Source: Aureispira sp964445645
GTDB lineage: Bacteria > Bacteroidota > Bacteroidia > Chitinophagales > Saprospiraceae
Assembly: GCA_964445645.1 (NCBI GenBank)
Contig: CAYULH010000022.1
Location: 1 to 51,612, forward strand
DNA: 51,612 bases
Reading direction: 5' to 3'
Made by a program: the position numbers and the translations under genes. Position 1 is the first letter of the stretch; each line of letters begins with the position of its first letter. Shown in pieces: positions 9,309-17,097 of this stretch. The notes under the pieces are model-generated. The model made no database searches, had not been told where the DNA came from, and saw only the letters and a list, made by a program, of their open reading frames with translations.

Positions 9309-9825
9309 GCGTTACTATATGTTTTTTCTGTTTTAATACTTACACAAAAACATCAAATTGTTGTTAATTGTACTTTTAAAAAGTACTAATTAATTTAAAA
9401 GTAATCTCTTGTAAAGATACAATAAATTTATAAAAAGTGGTTTTCTTGTTCTTATGCTTAAACAAAAATAGCACCATTTCAACAACAATTTCAGTTGGCA
9501 ATATTATTACAAATCCACTTTATCCAAAGATACAATAAATATCCAAGACTATTTTACCTCGTAATTTTTAAACAACTTCAATGATTCCTTGCGACTTTTG
9601 CCCTAAAAAGGAAGTATTCCCCAAATTTCTTTATCTTTACTTTTCGGCATATCTATTCAAATATGCTAAAACCCCACTCCCACAAGCATTTGCCTCAATA
9701 AACACAACCACTCCTACAGTAATCTTGTTTATTGTATAAATTTTATCATCTCCCAAATAGTAGAGTTTGCTTTAACTCTAATTAATTTGGATCAATACAG
9801 GTGCTAATCATCTGTTTATAGTTCT
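9309..9825. promoter_or_regulatory. Divergent intergenic region between the PemK-like operon and pdxA
   Basis: No gene is seen. It contains a near-perfect palindrome with a 1-nt centre (GTACTTTT at 9370-9377, AAAAGTAC at 9379-9386) 60 bp upstream of the membrane-protein gene, a possible operator. A 15-bp direct repeat, AAAGATACAATAAAT, lies at 9413-9427 and 9526-9540; read on the minus strand each copy carries TATCTTT, close to the TAnnTTTG promoter element (exact, TATCTTTG, at 9525-9532). Good TTTG boxes at the right spacing are lacking, so promoter assignment is weak. Confidence 0.35.
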
Positions 9826-11337
9826 ATGACCGACAAAAAATTAAAAATAGGTATTTCCTCTGGCGACATCAATGGAATTGGTTTGGAGGTAGCCCTTAAA
9901 GTATTATCTGACAAACGTTTACTAGACTGGTGTATTCCAATTATCTATGCTTCTACCAAGGTAGTTTCTTATCATAAGAATATTGCTAAAATTAGAGATT
10001 TCTCTTTTCACAATGCCAATAGTGTAGAACATATCAACCCTCAAGCAGTTAATGTGATTAATTGCTGGATGGAAAATGTAAAAATCACATTAGGACAAAT
10101 CACTGCTGAAGGAGGCAAATATGCCACGTTCTCCTTGGAGCAAGCAACCGAAGATTTGCGCTTGGGGCATTTGGATGCCTTGGTAACAGCTCCTATCAAC
10201 AAAGCAGCCATGCAGGCCAGTGGTTTTGAATTTCCGGGCCATACGGAGTATCTCACCCACAAATTTCAGGCCCCCGAAAACTTAATGTTCTTGGTCAATG
10301 AATCGCTGCGAGTAGGCTTGGTAACCAATCATTTGCCCTTGAGCAAAGTAGCAGCAACCATTACGCAAGAACTGGTACTCAAAAAAATAGAATTGATGGC
10401 AGAAACCCTGCAAATGGATTTTGGCATTGATCGCCCTGCTATTGCGGTATTGGGACTCAACCCCCATGCAGGTGATGGTGGCGTATTGGGTACAGAAGAG
10501 CAAGATATTATTATGCCAGCCATAGAAGCAGCCAAAAAGAAAGGCATTTTGGCTATTGGGCCTTATGCGGCTGATGGTTTCTTTGGTTCGGGCAATTATC
10601 TCAATTTTGATGGCATACTGGCCATGTACCACGATCAAGGGCTAGTGCCCTTCAAGGCGCTTTCGTTTGGCAAGGGCATCAACTTTACGGCGGGTTTGCC
10701 TGTTATTCGCACCTCGCCCGATCATGGAACTGGTTTTGATATTGCAGGTAAGAATGTGGCCGATCCACAGTCGTTTAGAGAAGCCCTGTACTTGGCCTTG
10801 GACAGTGCGCGCCAACGGGCAGCCTACAAATTGATGACTAAAAATCCGATTCAGGAGATTGTTATTGGCGAGGAAGAAGAAGAGGACGAAGACCATAAAC
10901 CTTCTAAAGAAGAGAATAAATCAAAAAAGAAACCGCATAAAAAAGAGCGTCGTGAAAAATCTCCACGTTCTAACAAACAACAGGAAGGCAAAACCACTCC
11001 AAAACCCCATAATACAGCGCAAAACACCAAAACGCCTGCTGAAAAAAACACGGAAAAGCCTACAGAACCACCAGTTCCGAAAGCTAAACAACAATTATCT
11101 GTAGAGGAACGCTCGGAATTGACCAATCAACCACCGAAAAAGCAAGCCGAAAAATCTGATTCGGCTACGGCATCAGTACCTGAAACAGCAGCACAACAGC
11201 CGCCGGAGGAGCCAACCAAGAATTTGGCACCTGCCAAAGAGGAAGGGGTAATCCCCACAGTAGTTCCGACTCCCGAGCTGCTCCAACAAGACAGTGCTGC
11301 TCCTGAAGAAAAAACAGATACTCCTACAGCAGAGTAG
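9826..11337 (+). CDS. pdxA: 4-hydroxythreonine-4-phosphate dehydrogenase PdxA with a long disordered C-terminal tail
   Basis: Oxidises 4-phosphohydroxy-L-threonine in the DXP-dependent pathway to pyridoxal phosphate. The catalytic part (about 1-348) starts KIGISSGDINGIGLEVALK and carries the three metal-binding histidines: His139 in FPGHTEYLTH, His214 in NPHAGDGG and His269 in AMYHDQGLVPFK, plus SPDHGTGFDIAGK near its end. The family is usually about 330-350 residues; this protein has 503. The extra 155 residues are low-complexity: an acidic run (GEEEEEDEDHK), then a Lys/Glu/Pro/Gln-rich stretch (SKKKPHKKERREKS) and a Pro/Thr/Ala-rich end. The frame is open with no stop, so this is a genuine extension or a fused ORF. 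It probably does not affect catalysis; its function is unknown. Confidence 0.95.
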   Translation: MTDKKLKIGISSGDINGIGLEVALKVLSDKRLLDWCIPIIYASTKVVSYHKNIAKIRDFSFHNANSVEHINPQAVNVINCWMENVKITLGQITAEGGKYATFSLEQATEDLRLGHLDALVTAPINKAAMQASGFEFPGHTEYLTHKFQAPENLMFLVNESLRVGLVTNHLPLSKVAATITQELVLKKIELMAETLQMDFGIDRPAIAVLGLNPHAGDGGVLGTEEQDIIMPAIEAAKKKGILAIGPYAADGFFGSGNYLNFDGILAMYHDQGLVPFKALSFGKGINFTAGLPVIRTSPDHGTGFDIAGKNVADPQSFREALYLALDSARQRAAYKLMTKNPIQEIVIGEEEEEDEDHKPSKEENKSKKKPHKKERREKSPRSNKQQEGKTTPKPHNTAQNTKTPAEKNTEKPTEPPVPKAKQQLSVEERSELTNQPPKKQAEKSDSATASVPETAAQQPPEEPTKNLAPAKEEGVIPTVVPTPELLQQDSAAPEEKTDTPTAE

Positions 11338-11361
11338 TGTTATTCGTATGATATACAATAC

Positions 11362-11403
11362 AAAAGCGGATGCGACTAAGGGTCACATCCGCTTTTATTT
11401 TTT
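11362..11403. terminator. Bidirectional rho-independent terminator
   Basis: An 11-bp perfect stem (AAAAGCGGATG at 11362-11372, CATCCGCTTTT at 11386-11396) is followed by a T-rich run on the plus strand and flanked by A residues that serve the minus strand. It sits between the convergent pdxA and putative anti-sigma genes and can end both. Confidence 0.85.
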
Positions 11404-11419
11404 AAGTTATTTGAACTTG

Positions 11420-13051
11420 TTACAGGGTCAATAATGTTCTTAAATCTGCGGCTGATGCTGGCACCGCTACAGGTTTCATAGACAAAATTGACTTGTTGGG
11501 ATCGGACACTGCTGTTGTACTAGATACTTCTGCCACCAACAGATCACCTTGGGCAGTCATGGCCCAAATCTTTTGTTTGAGTTGCTCATCGGAGGGCAAT
11601 GGCACATTGGAGCGACTTTGATTACTAGGGGCAGAATAGTAAAATTGCTGATCTTGAGCAGCTACAAACACCTCTTGTAACTCAATGGGAGTTCCTTCCA
11701 AATCTACAAATTGTGTCGGCACCGTTTCCGTTTCTTTCCATTCTACAGGTGTGCCACAATTCCACAAGCCAAAACGTTGTATTTCAAAACGATTGATAAT
11801 ATTCACCAAAACCTCTTTGGTTATTTGTTCTTGTGCCAAGGCCACTATTTCGGTCTCCCAATCTGCCAAAGCTTGTTGATATTTGGCCTGTTCTACTTCA
11901 AATTTTGCTTTCGCTTCCTGTGTTGCGACTACTACGGGTTCGACTTTAGCGACTTTTTGGGTAATTTCTCCCTGTTCATTTTCATACTCCAAGGTCAAGA
12001 TATAATGACCATCTGTACCCTTCGTCAAGGCCATATCACTCCAAATAGTATCAAAGGTGGCAGGCGTGAACACCTCTGCCGAAGCCATAAAATCAATTTT
12101 TTGATCGTACTGCTTCAATTCAGGTGCATTTTCCAAATCCAATTCAAAATCAAAAACTTGCATATCATTAGGCACACCGGGTTTAATAGGAGGCATAGGT
12201 TTGCTTGCTTGTTTTTCTTGTTGTAATTGGGCAATGATGGCGGCTAATTCTGGAGACTCTAGTGTAAAGTTGTTGGCATTTATAGTGGTGTTATTATTGG
12301 TTGTATTATTTAGAATTTCTACCCGATCCTTGGCTTGATAATTCCAAGCATCTTCTTGGCTACTGTATACATAAACCCCCAAATCATCCGATTTCATATC
12401 AGGAGCCATTTTTCCTTGCAGCTCTATGTCCAGTGTTTTATTCCTATTCAAATAAACAGGTTCACCATTCTGAAAGCCTTTGATTTCCATCATTCCGGTA
12501 GAGCGCAAATCTTGGTGCTTATTGAGTTCTTTGGGAATGCCTGCCAAAAACATATCTACAGGGTCATTAAACTCTCGATAGGTAATTTCTACTGCTCCTT
12601 TTACGGGTTGTCCTGTTTTATCCACAAAAGCAGCTGCTGGAATTTTGACCTTAGAACCAGAAGAGTACGTTAGTGTTTCTCCTGTTTCTGCTTGCACCGT
12701 CTTAGTCTCTGGTGGTGGTACCAAATTGGGCATTGGACTCTGCAAGGTCAATACCTCATTGACCTGAGCCAAAGGTGGCACATACGTTGGCGCAGGCATC
12801 AAGGAGTCTTTAAAAATCACAAATACAAGACTAGCAGCAGCTAAGGTAGCAATGATTCCAGCAATGTATCGTCGTCTTCTAGTTTTTACCACTTTCATAG
12901 TGGTGGTAGCAGTGGAGGCAGTATTTGACTCCTTGCTGGCTCCTGAGACTTGTTCAAAACTGGCCAACAAGGCATCAAAGTCTTGATGCTGGTTGATTTG
13001 CTCTGAACTAAGTTCTGGAGGGTTAATTTTTATATTGTAATTGTCTTTCAT
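11420..13051 (-). CDS. Membrane-anchored putative anti-sigma partner of the adjacent ECF sigma factor
   Basis: 543 residues: a cytoplasmic N-terminus of about 60 residues (MKDNYNIKINPPELSSEQIN...), a single transmembrane helix after a basic cluster (RRRRYIAGIIATLAAASLVF, 58-77), then a large periplasmic part. The periplasmic part contains SGSKVKIPAAAFVDKTGQPV (131-150) followed by GAVEITYREF, which resembles beta-sandwich sensor modules, and later Gln/Glu-rich helices. It starts 59 bp after the sigma gene on the same strand. Position and topology (short cytoplasmic head, one helix, large periplasmic domain) suggest an anti-sigma factor or envelope sensor, but no canonical zinc anti-sigma or FecR domain is visible, so the function is inference. 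Confidence 0.7.
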   Translation of the reverse strand: MKDNYNIKINPPELSSEQINQHQDFDALLASFEQVSGASKESNTASTATTTMKVVKTRRRRYIAGIIATLAAASLVFVIFKDSLMPAPTYVPPLAQVNEVLTLQSPMPNLVPPPETKTVQAETGETLTYSSGSKVKIPAAAFVDKTGQPVKGAVEITYREFNDPVDMFLAGIPKELNKHQDLRSTGMMEIKGFQNGEPVYLNRNKTLDIELQGKMAPDMKSDDLGVYVYSSQEDAWNYQAKDRVEILNNTTNNNTTINANNFTLESPELAAIIAQLQQEKQASKPMPPIKPGVPNDMQVFDFELDLENAPELKQYDQKIDFMASAEVFTPATFDTIWSDMALTKGTDGHYILTLEYENEQGEITQKVAKVEPVVVATQEAKAKFEVEQAKYQQALADWETEIVALAQEQITKEVLVNIINRFEIQRFGLWNCGTPVEWKETETVPTQFVDLEGTPIELQEVFVAAQDQQFYYSAPSNQSRSNVPLPSDEQLKQKIWAMTAQGDLLVAEVSSTTAVSDPNKSILSMKPVAVPASAADLRTLLTL

Positions 13052-13110
13052 GTCTAAACTATTTGTAACGCATAGGAATACAAAATCGGGTAAGCGTCTT
13101 TAGTAGTGTT

Positions 13111-13692
13111 TTAGTCAGACCTTCTTTTGTTAATAAATTTCTTTTTCATTTTTTGCAATAGGCGATAGATTTTCACCTTGGCATTGTTCTCGGTTATTTC
13201 CAATATATCTGCTACTTCTTTAAACGGCCGTTTTTCAAAAAAGCGCAGCTCTAGGAGCATAACCTCGGGCGGTTTTAAATCTTGAATGACTTCTTTTAGT
13301 ACTTCTATATTCACTTCCAAAGCAGCTTTATCCTCGTATTCATCTTCGATTTCGTGAACATTATTTTCCTCTAATGCCACCACACGCCGCTTCTTTGTTT
13401 TTCGGAAGTGCTGTGCTATTTCATTGCTGGCAATTCTAAACAACCAAGCCGAAAAAGGCACTCCCTTGTAGGTATAATTAGCCAAATTTTGCATGGCTCT
13501 TAGAAAGACTTGAGCAGTGATGTCTGCACTCAAAGCCTCCTCTAATATTCGTTTGTATACAAACCTAAAAATAGGCTCGTAGTATCGCTCATACAACACT
13601 CTAAAATGTGCAGGATTTTGTTGGGCTTTTTGTACTTCTTCCCATTCTGCCTGTATAGCCTGTTCTGTGAGCGTGTATTTTGATGTGGACAT
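13111..13692 (-). CDS. ECF-type RNA polymerase sigma factor
   Basis: 193 residues with sigma-70 region 2 at about 25-100 (RFVYKRILEEALSADITAQV, SAWLFRIASNEIAQHFRKTK, which includes the -10 recognition helix) and region 4 at about 130-185 (MLLELRFFEKRPFKEVADIL, the helix-turn-helix). No region 3 or long N-terminus, so it belongs to the extracytoplasmic-function group. It would direct core polymerase to a small regulon in response to an envelope signal, probably held by the membrane protein encoded 59 bp downstream. Its targets cannot be read from the window. Confidence 0.93.
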   Translation of the reverse strand: MSTSKYTLTEQAIQAEWEEVQKAQQNPAHFRVLYERYYEPIFRFVYKRILEEALSADITAQVFLRAMQNLANYTYKGVPFSAWLFRIASNEIAQHFRKTKKRRVVALEENNVHEIEDEYEDKAALEVNIEVLKEVIQDLKPPEVMLLELRFFEKRPFKEVADILEITENNAKVKIYRLLQKMKKKFINKRRSD

Positions 13693-13936
13693 AACGCGCG
13701 TAGTAAATAAATTCTCTAAGTAGCTCGGAGGTTTTCCCCCTTTCCTTTTGTTTCATCCAATATAACGATTTTTAAGTAGGGGGTCAAAATAAGTTTTCAT
13801 TGAAAAAATAGCCGTTTTTGTTAATAATAATTTTAGTGCGCTTCGCTTATGAGCTCACTTTGTTCGGTTGAGCGACTACTTATCTACATTCACCCATTGC
13901 TACTTTTTTACCTACGGCAAATGCTATAAGTCTATT

Positions 13937-15004
13937 TTACTCCGAAAAATAAGAATACTCCAAAACAATCTGCTGGTCTTCTTCTTCTACAATATGCTGT
14001 TCGAGCAAACCATCGGCATTATAACGAAAGTACTCTACCTTGTAAACCGTTGGATCCAATAATACAAGTTGTACAGGTGCTATTTCTTCGTCTTTTTTGC
14101 GTTTTTTAGCTTTGCCCATCTTATTCTTTTTACCCTTGCCTTTTTTATCCACGGTAGTCGAATCTGTTGGTACTTCCTGTGGTGCAGGAGCTGTACGACG
14201 TACCCAATGTACTTTCTTGACCAATTGCTCCCCTTCATACACGTAATCTATCGTCCACAATTTTTGTCCTTTCTCATTGCGTACTTCTGTCAAGTAAGGT
14301 TTTTTATCGGCATTCAAATACGTCATTCGATCATCTACAATAAAGTGTAAATCTCTAAATGATTTTTGGACAATAACACTATCCTCATAACGTATACTTA
14401 CCATGCGCTTTTCATCGGGCTGTAGTCCCAATAGACTATCCATCTTTGGTACAAAACCCACTACAGTAGATTTTTGGCGTGTCAACCTTTTTTGCTCATC
14501 AAATTCAAATTCCTGTAGCAAACGCACTCTGCTATAAGGCGGGCCATACAGTTTGGTACATTGTGCAGGCGCATCATTGTCTTGATAATACAAATATTGC
14601 AAGGCATATTTTACCTTAGATTTTTGCAAGGTATCAAACGCCAATACTTCTATAGCAGATAACAAACCATTCTTATAAAAATATTCCATCGTCTCCAAGC
14701 GATCGCCCGAAGGCACGTAAGTGCTCACCATTGCAGGTTTTCCACCATAAAACTGATACCGTTGATACTGGTGGGCATCTTCTACAGGTGTTGACCAAAG
14801 CTGCCCAGATTCGTCCCCTTCTGCACGTTGATAACGACTCTTCCAGACGCTACATTTACTATTGCCTGTTGCCGTGACTTGCTCTATAGAGAAGGGCCAT
14901 TGTGGATAAGCAGCTTTGTACGCTTGCCACTGTGCCGTCAATGTTTGGGCAGTACAATAAAATATCACCAACAAACATCCTATTCTTATTGTATTTGTAT
15001 TCAT
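13937..15004 (-). CDS. Secreted protein of unknown function, antitoxin-like/MORN-like repeats
   Basis: 355 residues with a signal peptide (IRIGCLLVIFYCTAQTLTAQ). The mature part is built from recurring beta-hairpin units with Tyr/Phe at fixed places (YQRYQFYGGKPAMVSTYVP, YFYKNGLLSAIEVL, VEYFRYNADGLLEQHIVEEE), reminiscent of MORN/YwqK-type or YD-type repeats. A Lys-rich insert (KKGKGKKNKMGKAKKRKKDE) lies near residue 295. I do not recognise a family or catalytic residue. It may stand alone: the sigma gene on the same strand lies 244 bp downstream. Confidence 0.75.
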   Translation of the reverse strand: MNTNTIRIGCLLVIFYCTAQTLTAQWQAYKAAYPQWPFSIEQVTATGNSKCSVWKSRYQRAEGDESGQLWSTPVEDAHQYQRYQFYGGKPAMVSTYVPSGDRLETMEYFYKNGLLSAIEVLAFDTLQKSKVKYALQYLYYQDNDAPAQCTKLYGPPYSRVRLLQEFEFDEQKRLTRQKSTVVGFVPKMDSLLGLQPDEKRMVSIRYEDSVIVQKSFRDLHFIVDDRMTYLNADKKPYLTEVRNEKGQKLWTIDYVYEGEQLVKKVHWVRRTAPAPQEVPTDSTTVDKKGKGKKNKMGKAKKRKKDEEIAPVQLVLLDPTVYKVEYFRYNADGLLEQHIVEEEDQQIVLEYSYFSE

Positions 15005-15391
15005 AATTGTATGGGGTTTTCTAGAAAAAGATTTCCAAAAACTACACGCTTTACGCTTAGATAATAGTTCTTAAACATCCTTTATACTACAATTGCGCCA
15101 TTTGTGACACAAAAATACAATTTCGTATCCAATCAACTATTTTTCAAAGGGTATTCCTATGATTAATTAACAAGGTGCTACTTTTTTTGTGGGCTTATTC
15201 GCTTTGCCAATTTTATATTATTAAACAACTTCGTTATCTTACCCATCTTGTTTACTTGATAAAGAACTTTGTCTATTTTGATAACATCATTTTGAAAAAA
15301 AGATACAGCCTACTTTCATTTTTTTTAGTTAAAAAATACAATTTTTCTGCTGTGGAACGTTTAGAGCAGTTCTTTTCAAAAAAAATACATT
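15005..15391. other. Divergent AT-rich intergenic region
   Basis: It separates the secreted-protein gene (minus) and the symporter gene (plus). On the minus strand TATTTTTG at 15110-15117 fits the -7 element TAnnTTTG, 106 bp before the ATG at 15004, but no TTTG is at the proper distance. No exact match is seen for the symporter. Reading frames here are accidental. Confidence 0.3.
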
Positions 15392-16723
15392 ATGTCCGAA
15401 ACAAAAAAAGGGTTAGCACTGCATTGGCAGATTCTCATTGGTATGGTTCTAGGGTTGGTTATTGGCCTATTGCTCAAGAATACTACTTGGGGAGGAAATT
15501 TGATTGACAATTGGGTTTATCCTATTGGAAAAATTTTCATCAAACTACTCAAACTCATTGCAGTACCCTTGATTATTGCGTCCTTAGCCAAGGGAATTGC
15601 CGATTTGCAAGATATTTCCAAATTATCAAAAATAGGCGGACGCACCATTGCCATTTACTTGGTTACTACTGTCATTGCCGTAACCTTGGGTTTGGTAGTG
15701 GTCAATACCTTCAAACCCGGTGCTGGGGTCAATCGCGATAGTATGCAGACCATTAGTGCCATGAACAAAGAAGCCAGTAGTGCCAAAATTGCGGCTGGAG
15801 AAGCACAGGCACAAGCAGGCCCTTTGGATTTTGTGGTAGATATGGTTCCCGATAATATTATTGGTGCGGCTGGCAATAATGGCAATATGCTACAGGTGAT
15901 TGTCTTTATTCTATTTTTTGCCGTCTGTATGCTGCTCATTCCCCAAGAAAAGGCAAAACCCTTGCACGATTTCTTTGACAGTCTCAATGAGGTTATTCTC
16001 AAAATGGTGGATGTTATTATGTTGATGTCGCCCTATGCCGTGGCCGCTTTGATGGCCAATTTGGCGGTCAGTACCGACCCCTCTGTCTTTCAGAATCTAC
16101 TCATGTATGCAGGCTGTGTGGTGTTGGGTCTAGCCCTAATGGTTAGCATTTATATGACCGCCATCAAAGTGTTTACAGGTCGTTCCCCACTTGGTTTTAT
16201 CAAGGCCATTAGCCCCGCTCAATTACTGGCTTTCTCTACCAGTTCTAGTGCAGCTACCTTGCCGGTGACAATGGAACGTGTAGAAGAACATGTAGGGGTC
16301 GAAAAAGAAGTAACCAGTTTTGTATGCCCCATTGGGGCCACCATCAACATGGATGGAACAAGCCTTTACCAAGCCGTAGCGGCTGTTTTTATTTGCCAAG
16401 TGATTGGCTTTGACTTGACTTGGGGCGATCAAGTTACCATCGTGCTTACTGCTACCATGGCCTCTATTGGTTCGGCGGCTGTACCGGGTGCTGGAATGGT
16501 GATGCTGGTCATTGTACTGGATACCTTAGGTATTCCTGTTACCGATTTAGAGTTTGGAATTGCCTTGATTTTTGCCGTAGATAGGCCCTTGGATATGTGC
16601 CGTACTGTCATTAATGTTACAGGCGATGCTACGGTAGCTACCTTGGTAGGCCAATCGGTTGGCAAGCTCAAAGCTCCAAAGGCCAAGAACTGGGATGATC
16701 ATTATCAGAAGGAGGTGGGATAG
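15392..16723 (+). CDS. Dicarboxylate/amino acid:cation symporter (DAACS/SDF family)
   Basis: Inner-membrane elevator-type transporter that takes up an acidic amino acid or C4-dicarboxylate with Na+ or H+. 443 residues with several hydrophobic segments and the hallmark motifs: the serine-rich hairpin HP1 AFSTSSSAATLPVTM (about 284), the TM7 motif TINMDGTSLYQ, hairpin HP2 ASIGSAAVPGAG, and the TM8 ligand motif LDMCRTVINVTGD, in which Asp, Arg, Thr, Asn and Asp line up with Asp394, Arg397, Thr398, Asn401 and Asp405 of GltPh. The Arg supports an acidic substrate rather than a neutral amino acid. A strong terminator follows directly. Confidence 0.95.
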   Translation: MSETKKGLALHWQILIGMVLGLVIGLLLKNTTWGGNLIDNWVYPIGKIFIKLLKLIAVPLIIASLAKGIADLQDISKLSKIGGRTIAIYLVTTVIAVTLGLVVVNTFKPGAGVNRDSMQTISAMNKEASSAKIAAGEAQAQAGPLDFVVDMVPDNIIGAAGNNGNMLQVIVFILFFAVCMLLIPQEKAKPLHDFFDSLNEVILKMVDVIMLMSPYAVAALMANLAVSTDPSVFQNLLMYAGCVVLGLALMVSIYMTAIKVFTGRSPLGFIKAISPAQLLAFSTSSSAATLPVTMERVEEHVGVEKEVTSFVCPIGATINMDGTSLYQAVAAVFICQVIGFDLTWGDQVTIVLTATMASIGSAAVPGAGMVMLVIVLDTLGIPVTDLEFGIALIFAVDRPLDMCRTVINVTGDATVATLVGQSVGKLKAPKAKNWDDHYQKEVG

Positions 16724-16748
16724 GATAACAATTCAATCATAAATGAAG

Positions 16749-16792
16749 AAGAGGTTTTCAAGCAATTTAGTAGTCTTGAAAACCTCTTTTTT
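16749..16792 (+). terminator. Rho-independent terminator of the symporter gene
   Basis: A perfect 14-bp stem (AAGAGGTTTTCAAG at 16749-16762, its complement at 16775-16788, 12-nt loop) followed by TTTT. It also faces the convergent small gene at 16859 and may act on both strands. Confidence 0.9.
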
Positions 16793-16858
16793 AATAAAGA
16801 AGTTGAGTGGGATTTACGAGAATTTTAAATTTCAATTATAGGCTCAATTCGTCTATAA

Positions 16859-17089
16859 TTAAGCTTTTTTCCCTTTTAATAGTTGTTGTTCTTCTTCTGA
16901 TAATAATCCTAGATAATCCTTAAATAAAAGAAACATTTCGTCTACAATCTCTTTATTATTTTTTTGCATCTCTGGTGTAAGTGGTGTTACTTTTATGTGA
17001 CTACGAGCATCTACCTCGTTTCTGGTATAATCCCACTGTATTGCATTTTCAGAATTAGAAAATAGATTCTTTTTTTGATAACCATTCAT
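16859..17089 (-). CDS. Small protein encoded with the Ntn-hydrolase
   Basis: 76 residues, hydrophilic and predicted mostly helical in the second half (MQKNNKEIVDEMFLLFKDYL, then LLSEEEQQLLKGKKA). It starts 8 bp after the stop of the proteasome-beta-like gene, so the two are surely one transcript. I do not recognise a family. It could be a partner, inhibitor or adaptor of the hydrolase; this is inferred from position only. Confidence 0.65.
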   Translation of the reverse strand: MNGYQKKNLFSNSENAIQWDYTRNEVDARSHIKVTPLTPEMQKNNKEIVDEMFLLFKDYLGLLSEEEQQLLKGKKA

Positions 17090-17097
17090 AATTATTG

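Noticed and set aside
10851..11126. 91-residue antisense ORF over the pdxA tail
   Set aside because: Low-complexity Ser/Leu/Phe-rich antisense of the Lys/Glu/Pro-rich tail; shadow of pdxA.
13838..13910. Stretch with GCGCTTCGCTTATGAGCTCA that looks like a dispersed repeat
   Set aside because: Only one copy in the window, with no end structure or target duplication; cannot be called a repeat from this sequence alone.
15175..15507. 110-residue ORF overlapping the symporter start
   Set aside because: Its C-terminal part is an out-of-frame reading of the symporter, and the N-terminal part is AT-rich intergenic sequence.
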